From NCBI GenBank assembly GCA_025655455.1, contig JAHXIV010000065.1, positions 1-56,139 on the forward strand: a stretch of 56,139 nucleotides of DNA, given 5' to 3'. Below, piece by piece: positions 1-8,940 of this stretch (position 1 is the first letter of the stretch; every line of letters starts with the position of its first letter). Under the pieces are notes generated by a model that saw nothing but the letters and a program-made list of their open reading frames with translations, searched no databases and had not been told where the DNA came from. Made by a program: the position numbers and the translations under genes. Source of the stretch: a gamma proteobacterium symbiont of Taylorina sp. Its GTDB lineage: Bacteria > Pseudomonadota > Gammaproteobacteria > GRL18.

Positions 1-125
1 TAGATTTGAGATCTCTCTATCGGGCTGAACCATGGATATGTGGATAAGACTACACTTAACTATGTTGTACAAAAAAACTTGACCACTTCAGGTAACAGCT
101 AGTAATAATAGAAGGAAAGTAAATA

Positions 126-293
126 ATGACAACAATGTTTGAAAAAGAATTTGAATGTGCAGTATGTGGTAGCTTAAATAAATCAATTAAAGAAAATTAT
201 CCACAGCAGGAAGAAAATTTTGTGATGTGGTGCTGGCTAATCCACCCTTTAAAGGCTCATTGGATGATAGTAGTACCAATCCTGATGTGCTAA
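126..293 (+). pseudogene. Fragment of a small zinc-ribbon protein
   Basis: A good ribosome site (gaaggaaag) precedes the ATG. The first ~25 residues look like the start of a real protein, with a CAVCG zinc-ribbon-like pair (Cys-x2-Cys). After about position 205 the frame runs over the methylase fragment below and is no longer meaningful. I read it as the N-terminal stub of a gene cut by the deletion that also truncated hsdM. The family is not recognised. Confidence 0.3.
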
Positions 294-472
294 AAATTGT
301 TAAAACGAAAAAAACAGAATTGCTGTTTGTGGCTCATATTTTAAGGATGTTAAAACTAGGTGGACGAAGTGCCACCATTGTACCTGATGGAGTTTTATTT
401 GGTTCCTCCAAAGCCCATCAAGGACTGCGTAAACACTTGTGTGATGAGAATCAGTTAAAGGAGATAAATTAG
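209..472 (+). pseudogene. hsdM: Type I restriction methylase (HsdM) internal fragment
   Basis: The frame reads [18 protein letters not shown] is the catalytic motif IV of N6-adenine methylases, and its surroundings match HsdM. It continues with the HsdM-like [16 protein letters not shown] stretch. About 85 residues remain out of the 500 or more expected. The SAM-binding N-terminal half and the C-terminus are missing, and an in-frame stop lies just upstream at 188-190. It is followed directly by an HsdS remnant, as in a normal hsdMS operon. The fragment is not functional. Confidence 0.75.
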
Positions 473-985
473 TAGGCAATGATACTGGTTATCCATATAT
501 AAAAGCAGGGAATATAAAAAAAGGTAAGGTAACAACTAAAAATTTAGAATTTTTAAGCATTGATACGAGAGAAAAATTATATTGTTAATGAAGGAGATGT
601 TTGTATTACTGTTGTGGGTGCAAATATTGGTGATATTGGCATTGTCCCTAAAGAATTGCATTTAGCTAATTTAACGGAAAATGCTAACAAACTTCCAATT
701 CAGGATCAAACAAGGTTGAATGGTGTTTATTTATGCTTTGCTGTGCAAATGGACTTTATTCAACGACAAATAAACCAGAAAACTATGGCTGTAGGCGTAC
801 CCAAATTAGCACTTTTTAGAATTCAACAACTCGAACTTTTAGTTCCTCCAATCAAATTACAAAATAAGTTTGAGGAGATTGTAAGCCAATTAAAATTAAT
901 TTCTTCAAAGTCTTTATCACTGAATAACTATAGTTCAACGTTATTTTCTTCATTAACCCAAAAAGCCTTTGCAGGAGAGTTATAA
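464..985 (+). pseudogene. hsdS: Type I restriction specificity subunit (HsdS) C-terminal remnant, frameshifted
   Basis: Two frames together give one target-recognition domain. The first reads YPYIKAGNIKKGKV and ends at a stop near 587. The second starts around 560 and runs VNEGDVCITVVGANIGDIGIV through VGVPKLALFRIQQLELLVPP to KAFAGEL, the usual end of HsdS. The switch near 565-575 is a one-base frameshift. Only about half of a two-domain HsdS is left. With the hsdM fragment it marks a decayed type I system; no hsdR is visible. Confidence 0.7.
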
Positions 986-1010
986 TGTTGAATTATCTTT
1001 TAATGTTTTT

Positions 1011-1054
1011 TTGTCTGAATTAGTACAAGTCTGTATAATTTGCAGTGTTGTACT
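1011..1054 (+). promoter_or_regulatory. Promoter with flanking inverted repeat upstream of the DUF262 gene
   Basis: TTGTCT at 1011-1016 and TATAAT at 1034-1039 are 17 bp apart, a good sigma-70 promoter. AGTACAA (1022-1028) and TTGTACT (1048-1054) form an inverted repeat that brackets the -10 box, so a repressor could bind here. The position, 55-100 bp before the first defence gene, fits a controlled promoter for the three-gene set. Confidence 0.5.
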
Positions 1055-1108
1055 TTATTTTTAATATAAAACTGTTACGGAATATATAAATCCATAAAGG
1101 TAATTTAA

Positions 1109-2209
1109 ATGTCAGAAGTAGAAATAGAAGAGGAAAAGGTAATAATTGATAATCTGGAAGAAGAGATTACAATTCCATTTTCTACTAAGGATATAAAAAT
1201 AACTCATGCAACTATACTTTTGCCTTCATTAATCAATCGCTTAAAACATAATGAAGTTGTCACCCCTGAATTTCAAAGAAATAGTGACTTATGGACTCCC
1301 AAAGTAATGAGCCGATTAATTGAATCAATCTTATTAAAGCTTCCATTGCCTATCTTTTATTTTGATGTAAGTGACCCTGATAAATGGCAGATCGTTGATG
1401 GTTTGCAGCGACTGTCAACTATTAGACGTTTCTTTGTAGATAAAGATCTGAAATTAAAAAATCTGCAATTTTTACCTGAGTTAAATGGTAAAAGTTGTGA
1501 TGAGCTAGAAAGAAAGTTTCAACGCACTATTGATGAAACTATGTTTATCACCTACCAAATAGAAGCGCAAACACCTAAAAAAGTTAGATATTCTATTTTT
1601 AACCGTATTAATACGGGAGGAACACCTCTCAATGCACAAGAAATCAGGCAGGCACTAAATCAAGGCAATGGGTTTAAGTTTCTAAAAAAAGTCAGTGAAA
1701 ATACGCTGTTTAAAGATATTGTAGGTGTTGATCCCAAAAGGATGTTAGATAGAGAGTTGATCTTGCGTTTTATCGCTTTTCAGTTGCTGAATTACCAAAA
1801 ATATAACAGTATGAGGGAATTTTTAGATGAGGCAATGGACACTTTATCAAATCAAACATCTGAAAAACTAGTACAATTAGAAGGTAAGTTTATGAGCGTT
1901 TTATCTTTTTCAGAAGAGGTCTTAGGAAAAGGGCATCGCTTTAGTCGTTCGATGGCGGATAAAACTTATAATAATAGGCTTAATCAATCATTATTTGATG
2001 TTATAACTGTTTGCTTTAGTGAAATATCTGATAAAGAAGTTTTTTTACTTAGAAAAAATTTATTTGTGGATAAGTTTAAAGCATTATTAAAAAAAGAAAA
2101 TGGTGAGTTTTTGAATTCCATTACCCTGGGAACCAGTTCAAAAAGTGCAATAGAAACCAGGTTTAGAGTCGTTAGAAATTTAATAAAAGAGGTTTTAAAT
2201 GAGCATTGA
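1109..2209 (+). CDS. DUF262 (ParB/GmrS-like nuclease fold) protein
   Basis: A 366-residue protein with the DUF262 signature: PEFQRN at about 53-58 and VDGLQRLSTI at about 96-105, the latter matching the DGQQR-type motif of GmrSD and related NTP-dependent or nicking enzymes. The FNRINTGGTPLN segment is also typical. It starts 70 bp after a strong promoter and overlaps the next gene by 11 bp, so the two are translated together. In DUF262 + DUF3696 gene pairs this protein is thought to act as the nuclease or effector against foreign DNA. That role is inferred from the family and the neighbours. Confidence 0.85.
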   Translation: MSEVEIEEEKVIIDNLEEEITIPFSTKDIKITHATILLPSLINRLKHNEVVTPEFQRNSDLWTPKVMSRLIESILLKLPLPIFYFDVSDPDKWQIVDGLQRLSTIRRFFVDKDLKLKNLQFLPELNGKSCDELERKFQRTIDETMFITYQIEAQTPKKVRYSIFNRINTGGTPLNAQEIRQALNQGNGFKFLKKVSENTLFKDIVGVDPKRMLDRELILRFIAFQLLNYQKYNSMREFLDEAMDTLSNQTSEKLVQLEGKFMSVLSFSEEVLGKGHRFSRSMADKTYNNRLNQSLFDVITVCFSEISDKEVFLLRKNLFVDKFKALLKKENGEFLNSITLGTSSKSAIETRFRVVRNLIKEVLNEH

Positions 2210-3383
2210 ACAAGTCAATATTCATAATTTTAAATGCCTAAAAGATATAGCTGTTAAATTAAGTAAATTAACCTTAATAACGGGTGTTAATAGTAGTGGG
2301 AAATCATCTTTTATTCAGGCATTACTTTTATTGAAGCAAAATAGGGATAATTTTGAAACATATATCTCATACCATTCTCTTATGGAAGAAGCAAAGTTAC
2401 TTAATATAGAGATGAATGCTCGTATTGATGAGATGATAAAAAAAACATCTCCATTTGTTACTGATGGTGAATTTGTGACCCTGGGCAATGTTAAAAACTT
2501 ATTATATCAGGAAGCATTTGAAGAGTTGATTCAGATTGAGCTGACAAATTCAAAAGAGCAATCTTTCAAATTAAACCTTGATACCAATTCTTGTTTTAAC
2601 TTAAAACAAGTTAATGCAGGTGGATCCTCAGATGATGAAATGATGATATCTGAGATTTTAAATAACCTGGATTATATACGTACTGACAGATCAACTCCAA
2701 GTGTAACTTATCCTTTATCCAATAAACATATCCAAAATAATTCTATAGGATTAAACGGGGAATATGCTACACATTATTTAGCTGAAAATAGACATAAAAT
2801 CCTGGCTATAGAAAAGTTAAAACACCCAGGTACAACAACCTGTCAATTATTGGAAAACGTTTCTGCATGGTTGGGAGAAATTAGTCATGGTATTGATATT
2901 TCGGTAACAATGCATGAACAACTGCAAATGGCATCACTAAGTTATCAATATGTTTATGGAGAACAAACAACAGGACAGTATACACCATTAAATGTTGGCT
3001 TTGGTATTACTTATGTTTTGCCCATTATTGTTGCTATTTTAAAATCCAGAGCTGGGGATTTACTCATTATAGAAAATCCTGAGTCACACTTGCACCCAGC
3101 AGGACAATCAAAAATTGCTGAACTTTGTGCTATTGCTTCCTCTTCTGGGGTACAAATAATTATTGAAACTCATAGTGACCATTTTTTAAATGGTGTGAGG
3201 CTTGCTATTAAAAATGGATTGTTAGAGCCTGATGAAAGTCAGATTTATTATTTTAAAAAACAGGTAGATAGTCTGGAAACGATTGCTCATCCTTTGAGTA
3301 TTGACAAACAAGGCAGAATAGATGAATGGCCTAAAGGTTTTTTCGATGAGTGGGATAATAAGCTTAATGAGTTGTTATGGTAA
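2199..3383 (+). CDS. AAA ATPase of the DUF3696 / OLD-like family
   Basis: A 394-residue SMC/ABC-type ATPase. The Walker A motif GVNSSGKS is at residues 29-36, and the signature and Walker B region around 285-300 reads LLIIENPESHLHPAGQ followed by IIETHSDHFLNGVR. The C-terminus (GRIDEWPKGFFDEWDNKL) is the DUF3696 motif. The start overlaps the DUF262 gene and the stop overlaps the next ATG, giving a tight three-gene operon. Such ATPases act as sensors or motors in anti-phage systems. I recall the Menshen system as a DUF262 plus DUF3696-ATPase plus third-protein set, but cannot confirm that this is one. Confidence 0.85.
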   Translation: MSIEQVNIHNFKCLKDIAVKLSKLTLITGVNSSGKSSFIQALLLLKQNRDNFETYISYHSLMEEAKLLNIEMNARIDEMIKKTSPFVTDGEFVTLGNVKNLLYQEAFEELIQIELTNSKEQSFKLNLDTNSCFNLKQVNAGGSSDDEMMISEILNNLDYIRTDRSTPSVTYPLSNKHIQNNSIGLNGEYATHYLAENRHKILAIEKLKHPGTTTCQLLENVSAWLGEISHGIDISVTMHEQLQMASLSYQYVYGEQTTGQYTPLNVGFGITYVLPIIVAILKSRAGDLLIIENPESHLHPAGQSKIAELCAIASSSGVQIIIETHSDHFLNGVRLAIKNGLLEPDESQIYYFKKQVDSLETIAHPLSIDKQGRIDEWPKGFFDEWDNKLNELLW

Positions 3384-4315
3384 ATTTTTCTGTTTTTAAT
3401 GAGCTGTCTTTACCCTTTCCTGATGACGATAAAATAGTTGAAAAATTCATCCTCTTTTTTAAATTACTTGAAGAAATGAAGAAAAAGGGCTTGGAAACGG
3501 TACGATTATCTAAAGACTTTAAAGCTTATGATGTTTTGGACGGTGTTAATTTTCAGCAGTTCGTAGGACAACAAAAAGATCAGGACTTTAAAAGAAAAAT
3601 TATCAGTTTTTTAATCAATAATGGTGTCGTTATCATTGATTCTCCTATCATTAAAGATGAGGAAACCGAAGAGCAAGAGCTTTTAAATAGCCATGATTAT
3701 TTTTTTAATAGTCAAGCTACAAATGGTGGTCTTGCTTGCTGTGATGTCTGGAATACAATTGCCGTTAGCTTTAATTCTGATACTCAGTGGGATATGGATT
3801 TTATTGTCCTGCAAAGACAAAACCTATCTAATAGTGGAGATGTAGTTGAACAAGGTATTTCAATAATGCATTTATCTAAAGATACACATCTGGTAAGTCA
3901 TGATCATTTCTTTGATTCATTGGAAAATGAAATTAAACTAGGTATTACTCAGCAGAATTTTTGGGGTAAGAAAGAAATCTTTTTCCCTAATACCATTTTA
4001 TTCTGTCCTGAGGTTGAAAAACAATTATCAAAATTGGATAAACTAATATTTCAACAAGCTATTAGTTTGTTAAGAGAGGTTGAAACACAACGAAAATGTA
4101 TTACTGATTTTCAACATAGTGGGGAAGGGAAAACTGTTCATGAACATAATGAATTAAAAAAATTGCGAGAATTTACTATAAATGGTAGTAAGATCTTTTT
4201 TGAGAAACATATTAAAAGTTTATCTAACGGATATCGAATCTATTTTTTGCAACAAGGTGAAAAAATACATATTGGTTATATTGGGAAACATTTGAAAACA
4301 AAAAATTACAAATAG
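3377..4315 (+). CDS. Unknown third protein of the DUF262/DUF3696 operon
   Basis: A 312-residue soluble protein with no motif I recognise and no signal or membrane segment. The C-terminal ~90 residues resemble a small toxin or nuclease-like fold (KQLSKLDKLIFQQAISLLRE, then FEKHIKSLSNGYRIYFL and IHIGYIGKHLKTKNY), somewhat like RelE-type mRNA interferases. That resemblance is by eye only. It overlaps the ATPase gene by 7 bp, so it belongs to the same operon and probably to the same defence complex. Confidence 0.7.
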   Translation: MVNFSVFNELSLPFPDDDKIVEKFILFFKLLEEMKKKGLETVRLSKDFKAYDVLDGVNFQQFVGQQKDQDFKRKIISFLINNGVVIIDSPIIKDEETEEQELLNSHDYFFNSQATNGGLACCDVWNTIAVSFNSDTQWDMDFIVLQRQNLSNSGDVVEQGISIMHLSKDTHLVSHDHFFDSLENEIKLGITQQNFWGKKEIFFPNTILFCPEVEKQLSKLDKLIFQQAISLLREVETQRKCITDFQHSGEGKTVHEHNELKKLREFTINGSKIFFEKHIKSLSNGYRIYFLQQGEKIHIGYIGKHLKTKNYK

Positions 4316-4402
4316 GTTGTGCTGATAAAACTAAAGGATGCAGAAAATTTTATTAATAATTCGTTTTCTTACTAAAAATGTCCACTTATAATTGAACTTA
4401 AC

Positions 4403-5530
4403 ATGAAAATAGAAAACTTTAATTCAGGTCAATATAAACCACAATACCAATACAAAAGCTTTATGCCTGTATTGGTTAATCAGTCATGGAACTGGGATTC
4501 TCCACAAATTAATACTTTATTGGAACAAGCTTCCAAAGCACTGGCTGAACTCAATGCCTTTTCTTTAATTGTGCCTGATATTGATTTGTTTATCCGTATG
4601 CATATTGTGAAAGAAGCCAATCAATCCAGTCGTATCGAGGGTACTCAAATCCATATGGATGAAGTGTTAGTAAAAAAAGAATCCATTGTTCCAGAAAAAA
4701 GAGATGACTGGCAGGAAGTTCAAAATTATATTCAAGCTCTGAATGAAGCATTGGATGAACTTGAGCAATTGCCTTTGTCCATGAGATTATTAAAACAAAC
4801 CCATGCTACTTTAATGTCAGGAGTTCGGGGTGAACATAAATCTCCTGGTGAATTTAGAACCTCTCAAAACTGGATTGGTGGTACTAACCTGCAAACGGCT
4901 GTTTTTATTCCCCCTCACCAATCAGATTTAGCAGAACTTTTGAGTGATTTAGAAAAATTCTGGCACAATGAAGAAATCTTTGTCCCTCATCTTATTCGAA
5001 TTGCTATCAGCCATTATCAATTTGAAACCATTCACCCATTTTTAGACGGTAATGGCAGAATAGGGCGCTTATTGATCACCTTATATATGTTTAGTAATGG
5101 CTTATTACATAAACCCTCTCTGTATTTATCGGATTTTCTCGAACAACATCGAGGTGATTATTATGATGCTCTAACCACAGTCAGAAAATCACATGACCTG
5201 GAACACTGGATCAAATTCTTCCTAACTGCCGTATTAGAAACAGCCACAAAAGGTAAGGAAACATTCCAGAATATTTTACAACTAAGACAGGACTGCGAAG
5301 CACAAATCATCACCCTAGGCAGAAGGGCAGAAAACGCCAGAAAACTGCTATTACAACTCTATCAACAACCCATTATGAGCATAAAACAAGTCTCTGCATT
5401 ATTGGAACTCACTCCAAGAGCTGCCACAGCCTTAGTGAATGAATTTGTAAAAATGGGGATTTTAGTCGAAAAAACAGGTTATAAACGTAATAAAGAATTT
5501 GTTTTTGAGCAATATCTCAAATTGTTCTAA
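4403..5530 (+). CDS. Fic family AMP-transferase with HTH tail
   Basis: A 375-residue Fic protein. The catalytic motif HPFLDGNGRIGR is complete at about residues 211-222, with the catalytic His and the Asp/Asn/Arg residues present, so it should be able to transfer AMP. An N-terminal inhibitory-helix motif SSRIEGTQ (about 75-82, S-x-x-x-E-G) marks it as a self-inhibited class II Fic. The N-terminal Fic_N region and a C-terminal winged helix (MSIKQVSALLELTPRAATALVNEFVKMG) complete the usual architecture. It stands alone, 87 bp after the defence operon. Confidence 0.9.
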   Translation: MKIENFNSGQYKPQYQYKSFMPVLVNQSWNWDSPQINTLLEQASKALAELNAFSLIVPDIDLFIRMHIVKEANQSSRIEGTQIHMDEVLVKKESIVPEKRDDWQEVQNYIQALNEALDELEQLPLSMRLLKQTHATLMSGVRGEHKSPGEFRTSQNWIGGTNLQTAVFIPPHQSDLAELLSDLEKFWHNEEIFVPHLIRIAISHYQFETIHPFLDGNGRIGRLLITLYMFSNGLLHKPSLYLSDFLEQHRGDYYDALTTVRKSHDLEHWIKFFLTAVLETATKGKETFQNILQLRQDCEAQIITLGRRAENARKLLLQLYQQPIMSIKQVSALLELTPRAATALVNEFVKMGILVEKTGYKRNKEFVFEQYLKLF

Positions 5531-5532
5531 AA

Positions 5533-5558
5533 GTATAATACAAATATTTATATTATAC
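5533..5558. promoter_or_regulatory. Inverted repeat GTATAATA...TATTATAC
   Basis: Arms at 5533-5540 and 5551-5558 are 10 bp apart, directly after the fic stop codon. They share the GTATAATA core with the larger palindrome at 5570-5601. The pair looks like two operator sites for one regulator, perhaps the winged helix of the Fic protein, or a weak AT-rich terminator. Confidence 0.4.
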
Positions 5559-5569
5559 CTTTATCTATT

Positions 5570-5601
5570 AAAGTATAATATAATAAGTCATATTATACTT
5601 T
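5570..5601. promoter_or_regulatory. Perfect 12-bp inverted repeat, likely operator
   Basis: AAAGTATAATAT (5570-5581) and its exact complement ATATTATACTTT (5590-5601) flank 8 bp. The palindrome sits 20 bp before the start of the truncated ATPase gene and contains TATAAT-like -10 sequence, so a dimer bound here would block its promoter. It is AT-only hairpin DNA, hence a poor terminator. Confidence 0.5.
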
Positions 5602-5620
5602 TCATTATGAAAGGAATTCA

Positions 5621-5914
5621 TTGATGCAGAAATATGGCTTACAACGGATCATATTAATAGACAGCTTTATTCCCCATATTTCAACATATATTGATGTTGA
5701 CAAACATGCTTGTATGAATGGTACAAATGGCGGAGGGAAAACAACTTCTCTTAAATTAATACCTTTTTTTTATGGTGCCGAACCCTCTCAATTAAATCCC
5801 AAAGTGGAAAATAAAGAAAATTTCCTGGATTTCTATCTTCCCCGCACAACCAGCCTTATTATTTTTGAATATTTAAGAGAAGGCGGTCTTAATTGTGCTG
5901 TTGCTTATCGACAC
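5621..5914 (+). pseudogene. N-terminal stub of an SMC-like ATPase
   Basis: About 98 residues read as the head of a large SMC/Rad50-type ATPase: YGLQRIILIDSFIPHIS, then a Walker A motif GTNGGGKTTSLKLI and FYGAEPSQLNPK. Similar heads occur in defence-linked SMC proteins of more than 1000 residues. After AVAYRH (about position 5914) the sequence switches in another frame to an unrelated efflux-adaptor tail, so the gene is truncated by a deletion or recombination. The start uses the ATG at 5621 or 5624 after gaaaggaattc. Confidence 0.65.
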
Positions 5915-6120
5915 GTGACGTCAAAGATCAGCCATTAGTGATGTTGCTTGGAAAAGGAAATCGGATTGAGCCTCGTATGCTGGGAAATGTCGAATTGGTC
6001 GATGGAAAGTGGCTGGTTCGTAACGGTTTGAATAGAGGTGATAAGGTTATTGTTACAGGTTTGCAAAGGATCCGTCCAGGCATGGAAGTTCATGTGATAG
6101 ATAGGGGAGCTGATAGATAA
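5914..6120 (+). pseudogene. C-terminal remnant of an RND efflux periplasmic adaptor (AcrA/MexE type)
   Basis: The frame ending at 6120 reads KGNRIEPRML, then DGKWLVRNGLNRGDKVIVTG and LQRIRPGMEVHV, the membrane-proximal end of an HlyD/AcrA-type membrane fusion protein. Only the last ~65 residues remain, fused out of frame to the ATPase stub. No RND pump gene follows, so the original efflux operon has been lost. Confidence 0.7.
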
Positions 6121-6164
6121 ATTACTACAACTGATAGTAAAAATTATTTTCTGTAATGAAAATA

Positions 6165-6229
6165 AATCTAATTTGATAAAATTTAAAGAAAAAAAGACAA
6201 TATTTATTAATTATTTATCAAATTAGATT
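6165..6229. repeat. Long perfect inverted repeat (16-bp arms)
   Basis: AATCTAATTTGATAAA (6165-6180) is exactly complementary to TTTATCAAATTAGATT (6214-6229), with 33 bp between. It lies between two broken genes. It may be a hairpin terminator for either side or the ends of a very short transposon relic. No GC core or T-run supports a classical terminator. Confidence 0.5.
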
Positions 6230-6236
6230 AAAGGTT

Positions 6237-6768
6237 TTATTTTTTTGATGAAAGATTTCTTTTCTTTGAAGGTGAAATTATTGTAATAAGATGAGACATT
6301 GTAGTTTCAGAAAATCCCATTTGAACTAATTTAAGATCTTTATTTTTTTATCATTGTCGGTTTCGTTGGGACGAATAGGGCGCAAGACTTCAGGAATAGA
6401 GTCTTCTTTTCCTATTTTTTGTAAATATTTGAACAATTCTTCTTTAGAAATAATGGTTTTTTTTTATTGAATTGGTTTTTAGCAGGCTCAGATTGGTGAA
6501 CATAATTTTTTGCGATTAATTGATTAGCTTCGATAGCGGCTAATAATTGGAAATGCATCATTGAGGCAGTTTCACTTTCACTTTTGGACAAATTTTCAAA
6601 ATTTTGTTTGTGTTGGTATGTGGGTACTTGAAAATGGTTATATAAATAAGCAATTTGGTTCACAGTAAAATGTGGCATATTTTTCCAGTGATCTAAATAT
6701 TGCTTTTCATCCATTACATTCTGTTTTTTTGAAAGAGAAGGGAAAATTTTATAAATAATATTAAACAT
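6237..6768 (-). pseudogene. Small unknown protein with two homopolymer frameshifts
   Basis: The open frame from the ATG at 6768 covers 118 residues, but protein-like sequence continues in other frames. After the run of nine A (6457-6465 on the minus strand) a shifted frame gives KEELFKYLQKIGKEDS and VLRPIRPNET. After a run of seven A (6343-6349) a second shift gives LKLVQMGFSETTMSHLI down to a stop at 6237. Both runs need exactly one more A to restore a single ~177-residue protein. This could be sequencing undercalls, real decay, or slippage rescue. No family is recognised; it is helical and basic at the end. Confidence 0.5.
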
Positions 6769-6926
6769 AGAGTCGACTATTAGAAAAAAATATACAAAGA
6801 AAGGGTGTTCGTATAGAATACTCAGTTGATTTACAAATGTAAATCAAAAGTTGCCTATAGGTGACCTGGCATAGATGTGGGTTTGACTAAAACGTAATAG
6901 TTTCAATAGGTTAGATAAAAAGAAAG

Positions 6927-7002
6927 TGGCGTCCCCTAGGGGGTTCGAACCCCTGTTACCGCCGTGAAAGGGCGGTGTCCTAGGCCACTAGACGAAGGGG
7001 AC
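6927..7002 (-). tRNA. tRNA-Glu (TTC)
   Basis: The minus strand folds as a full cloverleaf. The acceptor GTCCCCT pairs with AGGGGAC, the anticodon loop CTTTCAC gives UUC, the T-loop is GTTCGAA, and CCA is encoded at the 3' end. It stands alone between the broken small gene and pgi. Confidence 0.95.
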
Positions 7003-7228
7003 ATACAGTTCATGAAGAACTTGAGAATGCCTTCGTAGCACATAGCTATAAAGTGCGCATATTATATGGCTGAGTATTATATTAGTCAAACATTAATTTG
7101 AGCTTTTTTGCTATTAAAGCTCTTTTATCACTTAAAGCATTAAATTAGCAAACAATTATAGATAAATGGCTAGGGTTTTTATATCATATGTGCATCAAAG
7201 CAAAGAATTTATCAGGATATAATACATT

Positions 7229-8899
7229 ATGAAAAACTTGACCGAATCGTCTGCATGGCTGGCACTTAAAGAACATTTTAATGAAGTTAAAGATGTTCAT
7301 ATGAAGGATCTATTTGCAGAAGATTCTGAACGTTTTGAAAATTTTTCTGTCTCTTTAAATGATATTCTATTTGATTACTCCAAAAATCGAATTAATGAGA
7401 ATACTATGGCATTGTTATTTGATCTGGCTCGTCAGAGCCATATTGAACAATGGCGAGATAAAATGTTTTCAGGGGAAGCAATTAATATCACTGAAAAACG
7501 TTCTGTCCTGCACACAGCACTGAGGAATCGTTCCAGCCAGTCGGTTAATGTGGATAATCAGGATGTGATGCCCAAAGTAAAGAGTGTCTTAAAACAAATG
7601 CGTGCATTTTCTGACCAGGTACGTTCAGGCCAATGGCGTGGCTATAATGGCCATCGTATTAAAAGTGTTGTTAACATTGGTATTGGTGGCTCTGATCTGG
7701 GGCCTCATGTGATTTGTGATGCACTGAAGTCCTATGCACAGCATGATTTAAATGCTTATTTTGTCTCCAATGTGGACTCTTCACATCTGCTTGAAACATT
7801 GAAACAGATTGATCCTGAGACGACATTATTTATTATCGCTTCAAAAACTTTTACCACACAGGAAACAATGCTCAATGCTTTCAGTGCCAGAAAATGGTTT
7901 CTGGATCAGGTGGGTGATGAAAAAGCAATTGAAAAACATTTTGTTGCAGTCACCACAAATATTGAATTAGCCACAGAATTTGGTATTAATAAGGCCAATA
8001 CCTTTGCATTTTGGGATTGGGTAGGGGGTCGATATTCCCTTTGGTCAGCGATTGGCCTGACCATTGCTGTCTATCTGGGAATGGATCATTTTGAAGCTCT
8101 GCTTGAAGGTGCTGATGAAATGGATCAGCATTTTCAAGATGTGCCCCTGGAAGAAAATATACCGGTTATTATGGCTTTATTGGGGGTGTGGTATAACAAT
8201 TTCTTTGCCGCTAAAAGCTATGCGGTGATCCCGTATAGTCAATATCTTGATCGCTTGCCTGCTTTTTTACAACAACTGGATATGGAAAGTAATGGTAAAA
8301 CTGTTGACCGCAATGGGCAAAGGGTGAACTACCAAACAGGCCCCATTATTTGGGGTCAGGCTGGAACTAATGGTCAGCATGCATTTTTTCAGTTAATCCA
8401 TCAGGGTAGTCAGCTCATTCCGACTGATTTTTTAATTCCTGCACTGAGCCATCAGGCTCTGAGTACACATCATCGGGTGTTGTTTTCTAATTGTCTGGCA
8501 CAAACCAAGGCACTGATGCTGGGCAAAAATCATGCAGAAGTTTTAGCCGAAATGAAGCAGCAGGGTATTGATGAACAAACCATTGAAAATATTTTACCCC
8601 ATAGAGTGTTTGAGGGTAACAAGCCAAGCAATACGATTGTTTTCGAACGTCTGACACCAAAAACACTGGGATCAATTCTAGCCATGTATGAACATAAAGT
8701 GTTTGTGCAGGGAATTATCTGGAATATTAACTCCTTCGATCAATGGGGAGTTGAATATGGTAAGGTGTTAGCGGGTCAAATCCTGGTTGATTTATCTCAG
8801 GAAGCTAAAGTCGATAATCATGATTCATCAACTAATGGTTTGATCAACCATCGTAATAATATTTATTATAATGGTAGAGAAGAAACCACTTTAGATTAG
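7229..8899 (+). CDS. pgi: Glucose-6-phosphate isomerase
   Basis: A 556-residue cytosolic enzyme that interconverts glucose-6-phosphate and fructose-6-phosphate in glycolysis and gluconeogenesis. It has the family's usual length and conserved blocks: VNIGIGGSDLGP (sugar-phosphate binding), the GGRYSLWSAIGL signature, QQLDMESNGK, GQAGTNGQHAF with the catalytic-region His, and a C-terminal VEYGKVLAGQI with the conserved Lys. It starts at the ATG at 7229 and is monocistronic, convergent with the antiporter gene. Confidence 0.97.
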   Translation: MKNLTESSAWLALKEHFNEVKDVHMKDLFAEDSERFENFSVSLNDILFDYSKNRINENTMALLFDLARQSHIEQWRDKMFSGEAINITEKRSVLHTALRNRSSQSVNVDNQDVMPKVKSVLKQMRAFSDQVRSGQWRGYNGHRIKSVVNIGIGGSDLGPHVICDALKSYAQHDLNAYFVSNVDSSHLLETLKQIDPETTLFIIASKTFTTQETMLNAFSARKWFLDQVGDEKAIEKHFVAVTTNIELATEFGINKANTFAFWDWVGGRYSLWSAIGLTIAVYLGMDHFEALLEGADEMDQHFQDVPLEENIPVIMALLGVWYNNFFAAKSYAVIPYSQYLDRLPAFLQQLDMESNGKTVDRNGQRVNYQTGPIIWGQAGTNGQHAFFQLIHQGSQLIPTDFLIPALSHQALSTHHRVLFSNCLAQTKALMLGKNHAEVLAEMKQQGIDEQTIENILPHRVFEGNKPSNTIVFERLTPKTLGSILAMYEHKVFVQGIIWNINSFDQWGVEYGKVLAGQILVDLSQEAKVDNHDSSTNGLINHRNNIYYNGREETTLD

Positions 8900-8940
8900 G
8901 TGTAATAGCTCTATTTACTGATGGAATTAGTTACAATAAA

